Source of the DNA: Anastrepha obliqua
Lineage: Eukaryota; Arthropoda; Insecta; Diptera; Tephritidae
DNA length: 64,000 bases
Direction: 5' to 3'
Assembly (NCBI RefSeq): GCF_027943255.1
Contig: NC_072897.1
Span: forward strand, 38,290,044 to 38,354,043
Positions 23,367 through 33,173 of this stretch are shown here, one piece after another; position 1 is the stretch's first letter, and the number at the start of each line of letters is the position of its first letter. The position numbers were made by a program, and so were the translations under genes. The notes under the pieces were generated by a model, which saw only the letters and a list, made by a program, of their open reading frames with translations, did not search any database and was not told the DNA's origin.

Positions 23367-23754
23367 AGAAAAATCTACCCAAAGTCGGCTTAACCGTCAA
23401 ACACCAACAGATCTTGCAAAATCCATGTAATCAATTGTCAACTAATCGTATATGTCATTGTTAACCACTTGTTTTTAAATAATATGTATATATTTCTTCT
23501 AAATGAGCTTGGGGGCATTGGCCCTTCAATATCACTCTCATTCCATCTTTTTGTAAATCAAATTACTTATTGTCTAACGACAGGTGTAATATTTTATGGA
23601 AGAAATGATAAAAAAAAAAAAAAAAAAATGTATGCCTCTCACAAACCGTGAACATATCTTCGACACGAGTTTACAACATACAAAGAATAATAATCGACAG
23701 CCCAATGTACGTAGGCCGCGCAATTTGAAAATTCGCCTTATTTTTTTAACACAG

Positions 23755-25090
23755 CTGGTATATGCTTTAGTAAAGGAAAATTTTCGTAGTGATAAATGCT
23801 TTATTGAAATTGACCCATCAAGACCATTGTGTTTGAATGGCATAGTTGGCTAAAGTCGAACATCAGGTAAGTTACCCATGTTTTGTTCATGCATTTTGGC
23901 AATATGCCGGAAACAAATAAGAGATACGAGTATTCTTAGAACAGATCTTGCCAAGCTTCAAGATGATAAAATCCAAAAACACCTCATGACGTTTGACATC
24001 ATCAATTGGACACCAGTGTAGAATTTAGTGATGCGTGGGTTGGCTGTCGATAGTGGGTTGTGCTTAATTAGAAAAATTGCATGCTTGGGGTCAAATGTGG
24101 TATTAGCTTTCGAAATTTGGCCTCCGACTCTAAGTAAACTATTATCATCAAGAAACGGAGCGAGTTGAATAATTCGATTAATTTTTCTCAGAGTGTTTTT
24201 CTTTGATAATCAGTTTATTTTATTTACAAAGTGTACATGTTGAGCGTGTTTAACAGCTGTGATAAAAGCATAGTTCAATTCGCATGATTTCAAAAAGCAT
24301 AGTAAGTTGTTTTTTTAATTCTCTCGCCTCAAGAATTGAATCGCCACCAGCCGATTTCATTTAAGAGAATTTTGCATGCAAGTTGAAAAGAGTTTTGCTC
24401 ATCATTTGTAGGCTGATGTAAAACACGTATAGTATAACTAAATAACGCGCTGAATTAATATTATAATATAAGTAACTGTACAAGTTTGTATGTTTTAATG
24501 GTGTTTATGGGTAATGACGTTGATTTGGCGAAACATTTTCTCTAGATAAGCTGTAAATTCTATTCAGTGATGCCTCCATCGAGATAGAATAAACGGTAAA
24601 TCATTTTATAGTATGGGTTCAACAGCGAGTTCTGCATTGAGGTCTACTCCGGATGACCAATTTCCGCATCAAACACTAGTCTTAGTCTAGTAGTGCTGCT
24701 GCTATCTCGTAAGGCGCCATGATAACAGAACAATGTAAGCCTAGATACATGTTCATCCATGAAACTCCTGTAAAGCATTGCGAACTCCGGTTGTTATTTA
24801 AATCGTTTTTCAAGCTGGTTTAGTTTTCGAGGTGCGTTGAAATAAATTTTACTAATGTTATGGTAGTTCTGCTTGCAGAAAAAAACGAATATCGGCCCTT
24901 CGCGTTACGTGAGTGGGTTTCAGAAAAATGTTTCTCAACGGCAGCTTCCTCAGGCAGGTTTACTTTCAATAAAGTGTTCCTGTTTCCAAAATAAGAGTAA
25001 CTGTTTATCAAAAGTAAATTGACGGAAAAAGAAGACGAGGAAGATGTTATAAATTGTACCTTTTGGTAATAAAAGAAAGTGGCATTCAAC
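23755..25090 (-). pseudogene. BEL/Pao RT fragments and integrase N-terminus
   Basis: The upstream half of the same element. From 25089 down: an open 89-codon piece with LPEEAAVEKHFSETHSRN (segment before the RT), a stretch with SSSTTRLRLVFDAE (about 24700), a broken piece resembling the RT motif that follows, then KHAQHVHFVNKIN (about 24230), FLDDNSLLRVGG, and the zinc-finger/linker region with MMSNV...FRHIAKMHEQNMGNLP. The end SLRKFSFTKAYTS (about 23800-23756) leads directly to the integrase core at 19816 once the insertion is removed. Multiple stops and frameshifts. Confidence 0.7.
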
Positions 25091-25471
25091 GGTTCACTAC
25101 AACTACATATACATATTTAAATTAAGTTTGACAACTTTTCTTGCAATAAGATATTGTGATACTCTCATATCCAATACATTTTCATTTATGTTACGTGTTT
25201 TCAGTTTTACCAATTGGGTTGATTCTTCAGATATAAAGGAAATTTGAATTCATTGATCAACAAGAGCTTTAAAATATAATTTCCTACCTGGTGTACTCGT
25301 ACTCATACTTCGGCAGCGCACAAACAGAAAAAATACAGTTCGATTACGTAAGCATACCCACTTTATAAAGTTAACAAAAAAAAAGGATGTGTGGAAGTAA
25401 TTACAAAAGTTATTTTAACATATATCTTCTAGGAATTGGTGGCTCTCTTTGACTGTGACTCACTGTACATA
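25091..25471. other. AT-rich spacer
   Basis: Between the BEL/Pao remnant and the Tc1-like element. Only short frames. No element ends seen apart from the Tc1 terminus at 25472. Confidence 0.45.
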
Positions 25472-27055
25472 CAGTTAGTAACAGAAATAAGTATACACCG
25501 GACACATTTTCAATTTTCCCCCAATCGATTCCTTCTAACAACTTAAGTTATAACAAAATTGTATTTTATTTACATGGATGCTATACAAAAATCATATTTA
25601 ATCCTAATAATGACAAAATTTTAACAAGGAACAAAATTATAGCTTTTTATATTAAACTTTATAAAAATGCATGTCTCAAAAGTAAGTATACAGTTCATCA
25701 TATTATTAATTTGTAATATCAAAACCACAATTAAAATCAAATCCTAGTATTTGGTAGGCTAACCATTAGACTTTACAACTGGTGGTATTTTATTTCATTC
25801 CTCCTGAAGGACGTTGTTCAGTTCTTCCTTATTTCTAATCGAATGTTTACATATTTGCCACTTTAAATGTTCCCATAAATGTTCGATTAGGTTGGTATCC
25901 GGGGACTGTTTTCGCACATTGTGTAACAGCCACTATCGTACAATGTTTGATGTGTGCTTGGGGTTATTATCCTGCTGGAAGATAAACGTTCCTCTAAGGC
26001 CCAATTTCGTAGCGCTTTCTTTTAAATTATGTTTCAAAATATTTAAATAGCCATATCGGTCCATAATATTTTCGAAAATACCAAGTTCCAAACCCCGTTC
26101 GCAGCCATACATCCTTAAACCATCAAAGAGCCCACTCCATGCTTCACAGTGCCGGTCATATTGTTTGGATCCAATTCCGCGTTAACTTTTCTCCAAACTT
26201 TTTCACGGCCATCAGATCCACAGATACTGATCTTACACTCATCAGAAAATATGACTTCGTTCCAAAACGTTTGGCCATATTTTTCATGATCTTTTCCAAA
26301 TGAAATCCGTTTACTCCGATTGACACTACTCACGAAGGGCTTTTTCCTAACATTGCGCCCATTATAACCAGCTCCATGCAAACACAGCGGAAAGTTTGGG
26401 TGCTAAATTGTTTTCCAGTCTCATTTTCAACTTCAGATTTTAATTTGGGGGCACTTATTTTGGGGTTTGTCCTGATTTTCCGTACGACTAAGCTTTTTTC
26501 TCTTGGGCGGCGGACGCCCACAACACTCTTTATTAGTGGTGCTTCCCGCTCTTTTATATTTATTCACAATCTTTTGAACTGTAGCAAAACTCCTATCTAA
26601 ACGACCGATTCCTCGCAATGATTTATGTTCCTTGTGATATTTTATAATCAGTTTTTTTGAATCATCAGAAAGCTCTTTTCCCCTTGGTGCCATTACTAAA
26701 AATGTCGAAAAATTAATACAAAACGTACTTCCATAAATTTTTATGCTCACTTTAATTATTTCCTTTTAATAGCTTTAACTTTTTTAATCAATACGTAAAA
26801 ATAAATGTTATGCTAACTGAACAATCGTTTGCTGTATATAGTACTAACATTTGTGACATAAATTTCTCTGGCATCAAAAAAAGCAAAGCGTGGATAACGG
26901 AACCTAAAATTTACAGCTAAATTAAGGCGCATATGAAAGCTTTTCCCAGTACACAATTACCATGTGAAAATATTTTGATTACATATTAAGGAAAGCGTTA
27001 GCGTCAAAAAATTCCATAAATCAGGCTCCTGTATACTTATTTATGTTACTAACTG
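25472..27055 (-). mobile_element. Tc1-like transposon, complete ends, dead
   Basis: Inverted terminal repeats CAGTTAGTAACA(G/T)AAATAAG... at 25472-25497 and the inverse at 27030-27055 match at 25 of 26 bases. The left end is preceded by TA (25470-25471), as expected for Tc1/mariner target duplication; the right end is followed by AA, probably a mutated TA. The 1.58-kb length is usual for Tc1 elements. The transposase on the minus strand is broken. Confidence 0.88.
25760..26693 (-). pseudogene. Tc1-like transposase, frameshifted
   Basis: Start at 26693 (MAPRGKELSDDSKKLIIKYH), the paired-type HTH of Tc1 transposases with SLRGIGRLDRSFATVQKIVNK. The frame changes near 26480; CVCMELVIMGAMLGKSP overlaps a second frame with GAGYNGRNVRKKPF. 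First catalytic Asp in VIFSDECKI (about 26240), second in FIFQQDNNPKHTS (about 25975), and the Glu region PDTNLIEHLWEHLK (about 25880). Several stops and frameshifts lie between them, and the second-to-third spacing is shorter than usual, so residues have been lost. About 340 residues would be normal. Confidence 0.8.
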
Positions 27056-27170
27056 AAGGTTAATGTATATATTTGAAGGTAACTGTACATACACTTCTGT
27101 GCCTATGAATGTGCGCTGGATTTCTTGAGAAGTTTTACCGTAATATTTTTTGCTGTGGCAAGAACACATT

Positions 27171-27475
27171 GGCGGCCGTCGTAGCCGAACGGGTTGGTGC
27201 GTGACTACCATTCGGAATTCACAGAGAGAACGTTGGTTCGAATCTCGGTGAAACACCAAAATTAAGAAAAAAAAAAACATTTTTCTAATAGCGGTCGCCC
27301 CTCGGCAGTCCTCCGAGTGTATTTCTGGCATAAAAAAGCTCCTCATAAAAATATCTGCCGTTCGGAGTCGGCTTGAAACTGTAGGTTCTTCCATTTGTGG
27401 AACAACATCTAAACGCAAGCCACAAATAGGAGGAGGAGCTCGGCCAAACACCCAAAAAGGGTGTACGCGCCAATT
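27171..27475 (+). mobile_element. tRNA-derived SINE with RTE-like 3' tail
   Basis: The head is tRNA-like. The A box TAGCCGAACGGG (27182-27193) matches the pol III consensus at every fixed position, and the B box GGTTCGAATCT lies at 27235-27245, 53 bases later. A body of about 200 bases follows, ending in a 6-bp hairpin (ACACCC-AAAAA-GGGTGT) and GCGCCAATTATATATA, which runs into an AT microsatellite (to about 27545). I associate this SINE type with tephritid flies. No clear target duplication. Confidence 0.88.
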
Positions 27476-28414
27476 ATATATAAATATGTATATAAGTACA
27501 CATACATACACACATCATATATATATGCGCATATGTATATACATTTAAATATTTAAATTTGCATATGCCTTCTTTCTGTGTGGCTGGTAATTAGGCCTTT
27601 TCTATAGAGGATTTTAATTTGGTTGAAGGGAATTCACCAAAGTTTTAACAGAAAATGTCTTAGACAGACATAATATACATATGACATATTTTTGGATGAT
27701 TTACTCTTTCTATGTGACTTTTGATCTTAGCATATTTGTTTTTTATGCTAATGTGCCTGTAGCTATCCTACAGCGTTAACATTCTTTCTTCATTCATACA
27801 AACGAATTTTACTCAACTGATGTTTAATTTGACCAGTTGAGTATATTTCTGTTAACTTTTGGTGGAAAATATGTTTGTGGTGAACTCCGCGCGCAAAACG
27901 AGTACCCCTCGAAATTCCATGCGTTCCTGTCATTGAGACTTCTCTATACATTAACGATCTCTGCTGGCTACACTACACTCACTTGAACACACATGCACTT
28001 CTTGCTACCGTTCGTAGATACTCGTAATAGCGAAAAACTTAAACAATTGAACAAATTTACGTCACACTCAATGCCTCAATCCACCTAATGTTGTTTCTGT
28101 TAAAATAACGGGATATCTAATTTTGGAAATTAATTTTTGCTTGCATCTTATTCTCAGTGCTTTAGTTGCTTATTATCAAGCGGCAAGAATGATAGAAACA
28201 AGATTGCGCCCATCAGAGCGTACGTGACGTCACGTTTGCTGAGTTGTGCAGTATTGCCAACCATTTGCTCTTCGCAATAAATTTAGTGCTTTTTTATACC
28301 GAAAATGCGAAAATTTTGAAGTTTCGTGTTTGTTTCTTTTTGCCTTTAATTTAAAGCTACCGAAACTGTAAGTTGAAAAAACTGTATTATTAAAGAAAGA
28401 ATGTTATAAAAGGT

Positions 28415-28476
28415 CACTCTGAGAAGATTTTAGTGCTAATGAAAATTAGTTGATTCTTATAAAATTTAGTATTTTG
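28415..28476. repeat. Direct repeat, first copy (about 65 bp)
   Basis: CTGAGAAGATTTTAGTGCTA followed by ATGAA and CTTATAAAATTT recurs at 29140-29203. The copies are imperfect in the middle. About 660 bases lie between them, including the short frame at 28677-28868. They may be the flanks or subterminal parts of an unrecognised element. Confidence 0.6.
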
Positions 28477-29139
28477 AAAAAATGGTGGGAAAAATCTTAA
28501 ATATTTTGCAAATCATATTAAATTGTTCAACCAAGTCGTGGATCTACACATTTTATAGTGTCTAATATTGTTGCACAGCCGCTGATAAGATTGAACAATG
28601 TGTGAATGTGGATTTTAATAATGCTGATGGAGTTGCGCCAGGAGAAGTGCCTTGAACGGATGGTGCCACTGGATGGATGGCGGAGGCAGTGTACTCAGTC
28701 CGTGGATCGGTGCTCAGTTACTATTCCTACAGACATTTTAAAACATTTAACATTAATTTAATTAAATATTATAAACATATGTATGCAAATAGACTTTTGC
28801 GTGCACATATTTGTGATCACAAACAAACCGTTTTTGTAGGCTTAAGAATTGCATATATGGAACAGTGATCAGCTTATGCAGTTATTTATATGATTAAAGA
28901 TATAGATATTATTGTTTGTTATCAAAAATATATGTATATGCATATTGAGAATTTTTCACTGCACATTTCATGTTTTCTTATTTTTCACTTATACGAGTAC
29001 ACTTTCACGAATTATCTTATTTTTGCGCAAATATTCACCAAAACGTTTGTTACCGTTTGTTCTTATTAACGCACATTTCAAAGAAGAAACGAATATTCAT
29101 AAACATTAACAATAAGCGCAATCATGGGCAATGTGACCA

Positions 29140-29203
29140 GATCTCTGAGAAGATTTTAGTGCTAATGAACAGTTTTTTACTCTTATAAAATTTGATAATT
29201 TGA
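29140..29203. repeat. Direct repeat, second copy (about 65 bp)
   Basis: Partner of 28415-28476, sharing CTGAGAAGATTTTAGTGCTA and ACTCTTATAAAATTTGATA. Nothing else in the flanks matches. Confidence 0.6.
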
Positions 29204-30050
29204 AAGTGCAAATTTAATTTTTGGCTCCATTTAAGGTTATGCAAAAATATGAAATGCCCCTCTCTCAACTCTTCTTAAGATTGAAAACCTTTTTACACAT
29301 TTTAAAAAGCCTTTGAATTTGAATTAAAACCATAGAGGTGTAATCGTTTCTTCCGGTCATCAATCCTTAGTGAGACATAGGACATTAAGAGTTATACTAT
29401 ACAGAAAATACTAAAGAAACCATACTGACATTTCTACAAAAAGAGTACCTTATCTAGTTACATAACTTCAAAAAGAGTCTCGCTTAACAAAACAACCTCA
29501 TAAATTAAATTGTACATAAGCATGACACATTTATTTAAAAAAACGCACGTTTTAAAGACAATTTGTCACGCATAGAAAGTTCTTTAAGTGATTCAATAAA
29601 AATTTGTTGGGTGATTTTCTTTGAATGGGCATTTTAATGCGTTTTTATATCCAAAGCTAGGCAACACTGCAGTAGCGAGAGAGAGATTTGACTGCCGAAA
29701 GCAGAAGAACACCAACAACACCTGCACTCGCGGGCCAGATGTTTAAAAAAAGTAAAACTGAGTGAATTATTTAAATAATTATTAAAAAATGTATATTTTA
29801 CAAAATTATAAACATGACACTTTAATTAGAATAGCTAGAAAAATGTCATGAAGAAAGAACTAAAACTCCGAGACAAAAAATAATAAATATAACAAAAGAA
29901 AATGATAAATCAAGTTACGAAAATGGTAATCTGGCCATACTGGAGCTAAAATCACGTAACTAGTTGTCAAATTCTCTGAGCGCAAAGTAACGGGACCACG
30001 ATGGGCGCCACCTCATTATTGTTTCCATCATGATCAAGCGGGTAATAAAG

Positions 30051-30306
30051 ATGGGTCTACAAACAAGTGTTGAAATAAGGCAGTTAATAATTGATCTTTA
30101 CAAAAAAAGGAAAATCCCAAAGAAATATTGCGGAATATATAAATAAAAGTCGAGGAACTGTCCAGCACATCATACATCGCTTTACTACATAGAGAAGGAA
30201 CAGTAGCAAACAAGCAGAAGAAGAGCAAAACAAGCGTTTTGCAGTTAGGGACGAGGCGTTTATTGTCCGGGAAATAAAGAGAAATTTATTAAAATTTATT
30301 TGAGTT
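30051..30306 (+). pseudogene. Tc1-like transposase N-terminus
   Basis: The ATG at 30051 gives MGLQTSVEIRQLIIDLYKK, then, after a frame change, EYINKSRGTVQHIIHRFTT and a stop, then RRNSSKQAEEEQNKRF and REIKRN. This is the N-terminal HTH of a Tc1-type transposase. The DDE part is absent; about 200 bases of AT-rich DNA follow up to the TIR element at 30520. Confidence 0.65.
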
Positions 30307-31804
30307 AAGGTGGCTCACTTGCACTGTGAGATAAATTTGTGGATTATCTTAGTTTTTGTTCATTTTTTGTAATAAACAAAGGAAGTCCTTCATGTACGAG
30401 ATGGGTTTTTGAAGCCTAATATTCAAACAATAAAAACACATACAAATTTTTTCCAATCTGTATTCTTTTTAAACAATTTTCCAGTAAATCTGATAATTAG
30501 GTAGTGTGGCTCACTTTGACCAGAGAATGTTAATGCAATGAGAAGGAGCAAATGTTAAATGAGCTTTTTTCGAATACTAATTTGTAGATTCAAACTAAGG
30601 TAATTTCAAATTCAACTTTGCTCACGAGTGGGGAATTGTAGATATTTACCACGCGAGTGACGCGAGTGGAGGGTTTCTATATTTACTTACCACGCTAGGA
30701 CAGGAATTCAGATATTTTCTGCGTTTACCAAACTACTGAGGAAGTTCATAAGATTTTTCGGCACACTACTAAGGAAATCGAAGCGAACAAATTTGCGATT
30801 AAGAAGTCCGCGCGGCAGTTAATTTGTGGTGCAGAAGCTAAGGTCGGCGGAATTATTCGTTTTGTTTTTTGGCACGTATTTAATTCAGGTTCAAGTCCTG
30901 AAGTCATATTTTTTTTCTTGCACATTTTTTTTTACAATTCAAACCAGGAAAGTTTGGTCAAATTTTTGAGTTTATTTTAATTAAAATTTCTTTAAAATAC
31001 TGTTTTTTTTGTATTTTATAAATGGAAATTTCTTTTCGGTATAAAATAGTTCATACTGGATATGACATGATTTTTATATAAATCAATCAAAACAGAAAAT
31101 ATGTACATATGTCTATAATCTATTTCATCAAATCCAAATTATATTGATGAGAAAATATCATTCTAATATCCGTCCAGAAAGCCAAACGCGCATACACACA
31201 TGCATATTCATATAATTACGCATACAAACTTTCAACTAACGCAGAATATGTGCATATAAAACTGCGAATCGAATAAATGAGTGATTTAGAAAAGCTTATT
31301 AGTAATTGTAGATTAGCGCAATCGTGAAAGACGTGTTGTGTATGCAGTATATCGTCTTATATTTGACTCAGGTTCAAGTCCTGTACACAGTTTTTTGTTC
31401 GATATTTTTATTTCATTTTTTATATTTGGTTTAATTAGAATTGATTTAAAATAGTGTATTCAGATTTTTCTAATACCTGTTATTTAGAAATTTATTTTCT
31501 ATATAACATTATTCATACTTCTTTTGAATTAATTTATATGTAAAACAGCCATAAACGCAATCATATGAATATGCATTCCTATATTTAATCTCTTCAGTCA
31601 AATATGAACTACTTACATACACATATTGATGAGAAAATATTCTAATATCCATGGATGCATCCAGAAAGCCAAACGCGCATACACGCGTATGTATACAAAT
31701 ATATACAAGCCTTCAACGAACGCAAAATGTATGCATATAAAAAACAACAACTGCGACCGCCTTCTTGTCCGTCAGTGAAAAGATGGGATGTGTATGACCT
31801 ATGA

Positions 31805-31882
31805 GCAAAAAGAACCGGGAAGGTGATATTGACTGTTTTCTTCGATTGCCAAGGCATAGTCCACCATGAGTACCTTCCATCG
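31805..31882 (+). pseudogene. Mariner transposase fragment, 5' part (copy 1)
   Basis: ILTVFFDCQGIVHHEYLPS is the classic mariner segment around the second beta strand (usually VFFDxxGxVHxEFLP). It is cut at 31882 by the LOA LINE; the rest resumes at 35238. The intact arrangement is at 40115-40436 in copy 2. Confidence 0.8.
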
Positions 31883-32268
31883 CCCTTGGGGGAACCTGTT
31901 ATCCCTATAGGGCGCGTCCCCAGGTGGTGGATAGGGGAACGCCTCCCAGATATGGAAGGTAGGAGAGTAGGTCTCCCGCGAACCACACAGGTCGACGACG
32001 TAAACTTCGTTAAAAAAACTCCCTCAACCCAAGGTGTGATGCGACCCGTGCCTATTGGGTGGGTTTGGCAGCCGGGGTACTAAATAAGGCTGTCTTCGTA
32101 CGGAGCCCTCCTGATATCAGGCCGCCTCAGGTTGTAACGGTGGCCTTGCCATGGTATGGGGCGCTGCCATGGTCGACCGGATATTTCCCCTTTATCCTCT
32201 TTGGTCACCGCGGATGGCGACATGCGCAGCTCCCTTGGCGGGGCAGGTGACCGTACGAACCAGATGAA

Positions 32269-33170
32269 ATGAAACCACAAAAACTTAAAAATTCGGATGA
32301 CGGGAAAACAAACACGGAACAAACGGACAAAATGACGGGAAAACATACCGACGCATCGACAGCACGGACTGATAAAAAACCAAGCACGCGGACAGAACTA
32401 CAGGACAAGCAAACAGACAGACAGGAGGAAGCGACGGACGCACTTAAAAAACAGTCAGACAATTGGACAAGACGTACAAGCAAGGACGGACTGAGGATGA
32501 CGGGGTCACCCTCAGAGGATGAGCTCTTGGCCTCCAGCCAAGAAACAGTTGAGGGCAAAGCTGTGGGCCACAGTACGCCAACAAATATAAATCAACCAAC
32601 AACATCCGCTCAAGCCATGGGGCAAAAGCGTGATAATAAAGGTCCCTCGAGGTATAAACTTTGCCATAGGTCTCTACCAGAGGTCCAAACACCAGGTTTC
32701 GACTCGGTGGAGGTAGTCCGCGGTTACCGAGTCATTAAATGCGATTGCATTTCTTGACAAACGTGATTGGTAAAATCCAGAACAGCTGGGAAGGCTTGAA
32801 ACTCAAGCTAATTCCGGCTAGCGAGATTCCACGAAGGCCGAGGGCTCGCATCTGGGTACCAAACATGGAGTTTGATGCCAATCAACTAATCCCCTACCTT
32901 CAGGCGCATAATCGCTCGGTGCCGATGACCGATTGGTCGATCATCAAAGCGGAGGCTCCGCAAAGGCACAGAAGGTCATTCCTGCTTCTAATTACAGAAG
33001 AGAGTCTGGAACCACTGGAGAAAGTGGGAAACAAACTTCAGTTTGGGATCAGGAAGACCCAGCTTCCGTTCTGCAAACCCGGAAGAGGAGCAGGATGAGG
33101 TCGATGGTGCCAACGAACTGCTGACTGGCATGCAGCTAGATGACACCGAGTCCGAAAAAGGAAGCCAATA
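32269..33170 (+). pseudogene. LOA-type ORF1, frameshifted
   Basis: The first part (32269-32757) is a lysine-, threonine- and aspartate-rich low-complexity protein starting MKPQKLKNSDDGKTN. A frame change near 32740 continues as FLTNVIGKIQNSWEGLKLKLIP, then RARIWVPNMEFDANQLIPYLQ and MTDWSIIKAEAP, which resembles the domain (DUF4780-like) found in ORF1 of LOA-group LINEs. The reading ends around 33098-33170, just before ORF2. Confidence 0.65.
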
Positions 33171-33173
33171 AAC

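Larger units (their letters stand above)
20482..23628 (+). mobile_element. 5'-truncated Jockey-type LINE with poly(A) and 9-bp target duplication
   Basis: TATGCCTAT (20473-20481) and TATGCCTCT (23631-23639) flank the element (8 of 9 bases match). The 3' end is poly(A) (23610-23628). The element carries the end of ORF1, all of ORF2 and a 3' UTR of about 240 bases. It sits inside the mariner derivative and therefore inserted last in this nest. Confidence 0.85.
19817..23753. mobile_element. Fold-back mariner derivative (interrupted by Jockey)
   Basis: The outer ends are 22-bp inverted repeats with one mismatch (19817-19838, TGTGTTCAAAAAATAAGG...; 23732-23753). Further inverted blocks follow inwards: CGAAGATATGTTCA (19835 side versus 23647 side), GAGAGGTATAAATAAGACAA (19888) versus its inverse at 23640/20480, and TGTTCGGCGATT (19918) versus 20440. 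Without the Jockey insertion the element is about 780 bp, and its 3' part is an inverted copy of its own 5' region rather than a normal 3' end. It encodes only the N-terminal part of a mariner transposase. Confidence 0.65.
19170..25090 (-). mobile_element. Decayed BEL/Pao LTR retrotransposon, split by nested insertions
   Basis: On the minus strand, in pol order: LPEEAAVEKHFSETHSRNAKGR (about 24990-24920), the STTRLRLVFDAE segment (about 24690), APFLDDNSLLRVGG (about 24160-24110), FRHIAKMHEQNMGNLP (about 23910-23870), then the integrase core resuming below 19816. These are the landmarks of BEL/Pao RT, the RNase H-integrase linker and integrase. Stops and frameshifts occur throughout and the central RT is mostly lost. 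Between 19817 and 23753 a mariner derivative carrying a Jockey element is inserted. No LTRs were identified. Confidence 0.75.
27490..30040. other. Unassigned AT-rich region with scattered short repeats
   Basis: No gene recognised. It contains an AT/ACAT microsatellite (27476-27545), a GC-richer patch (27880-28030) and a pair of direct repeats described separately. The reading frames are short and unlike known families. Confidence 0.4.

Noticed and set aside
31642..31986. Minus-strand ORF of 114 codons across the LOA insertion border
   Set aside because: It spans a transposon junction and is the complement of mariner and LINE sequence on the plus strand.
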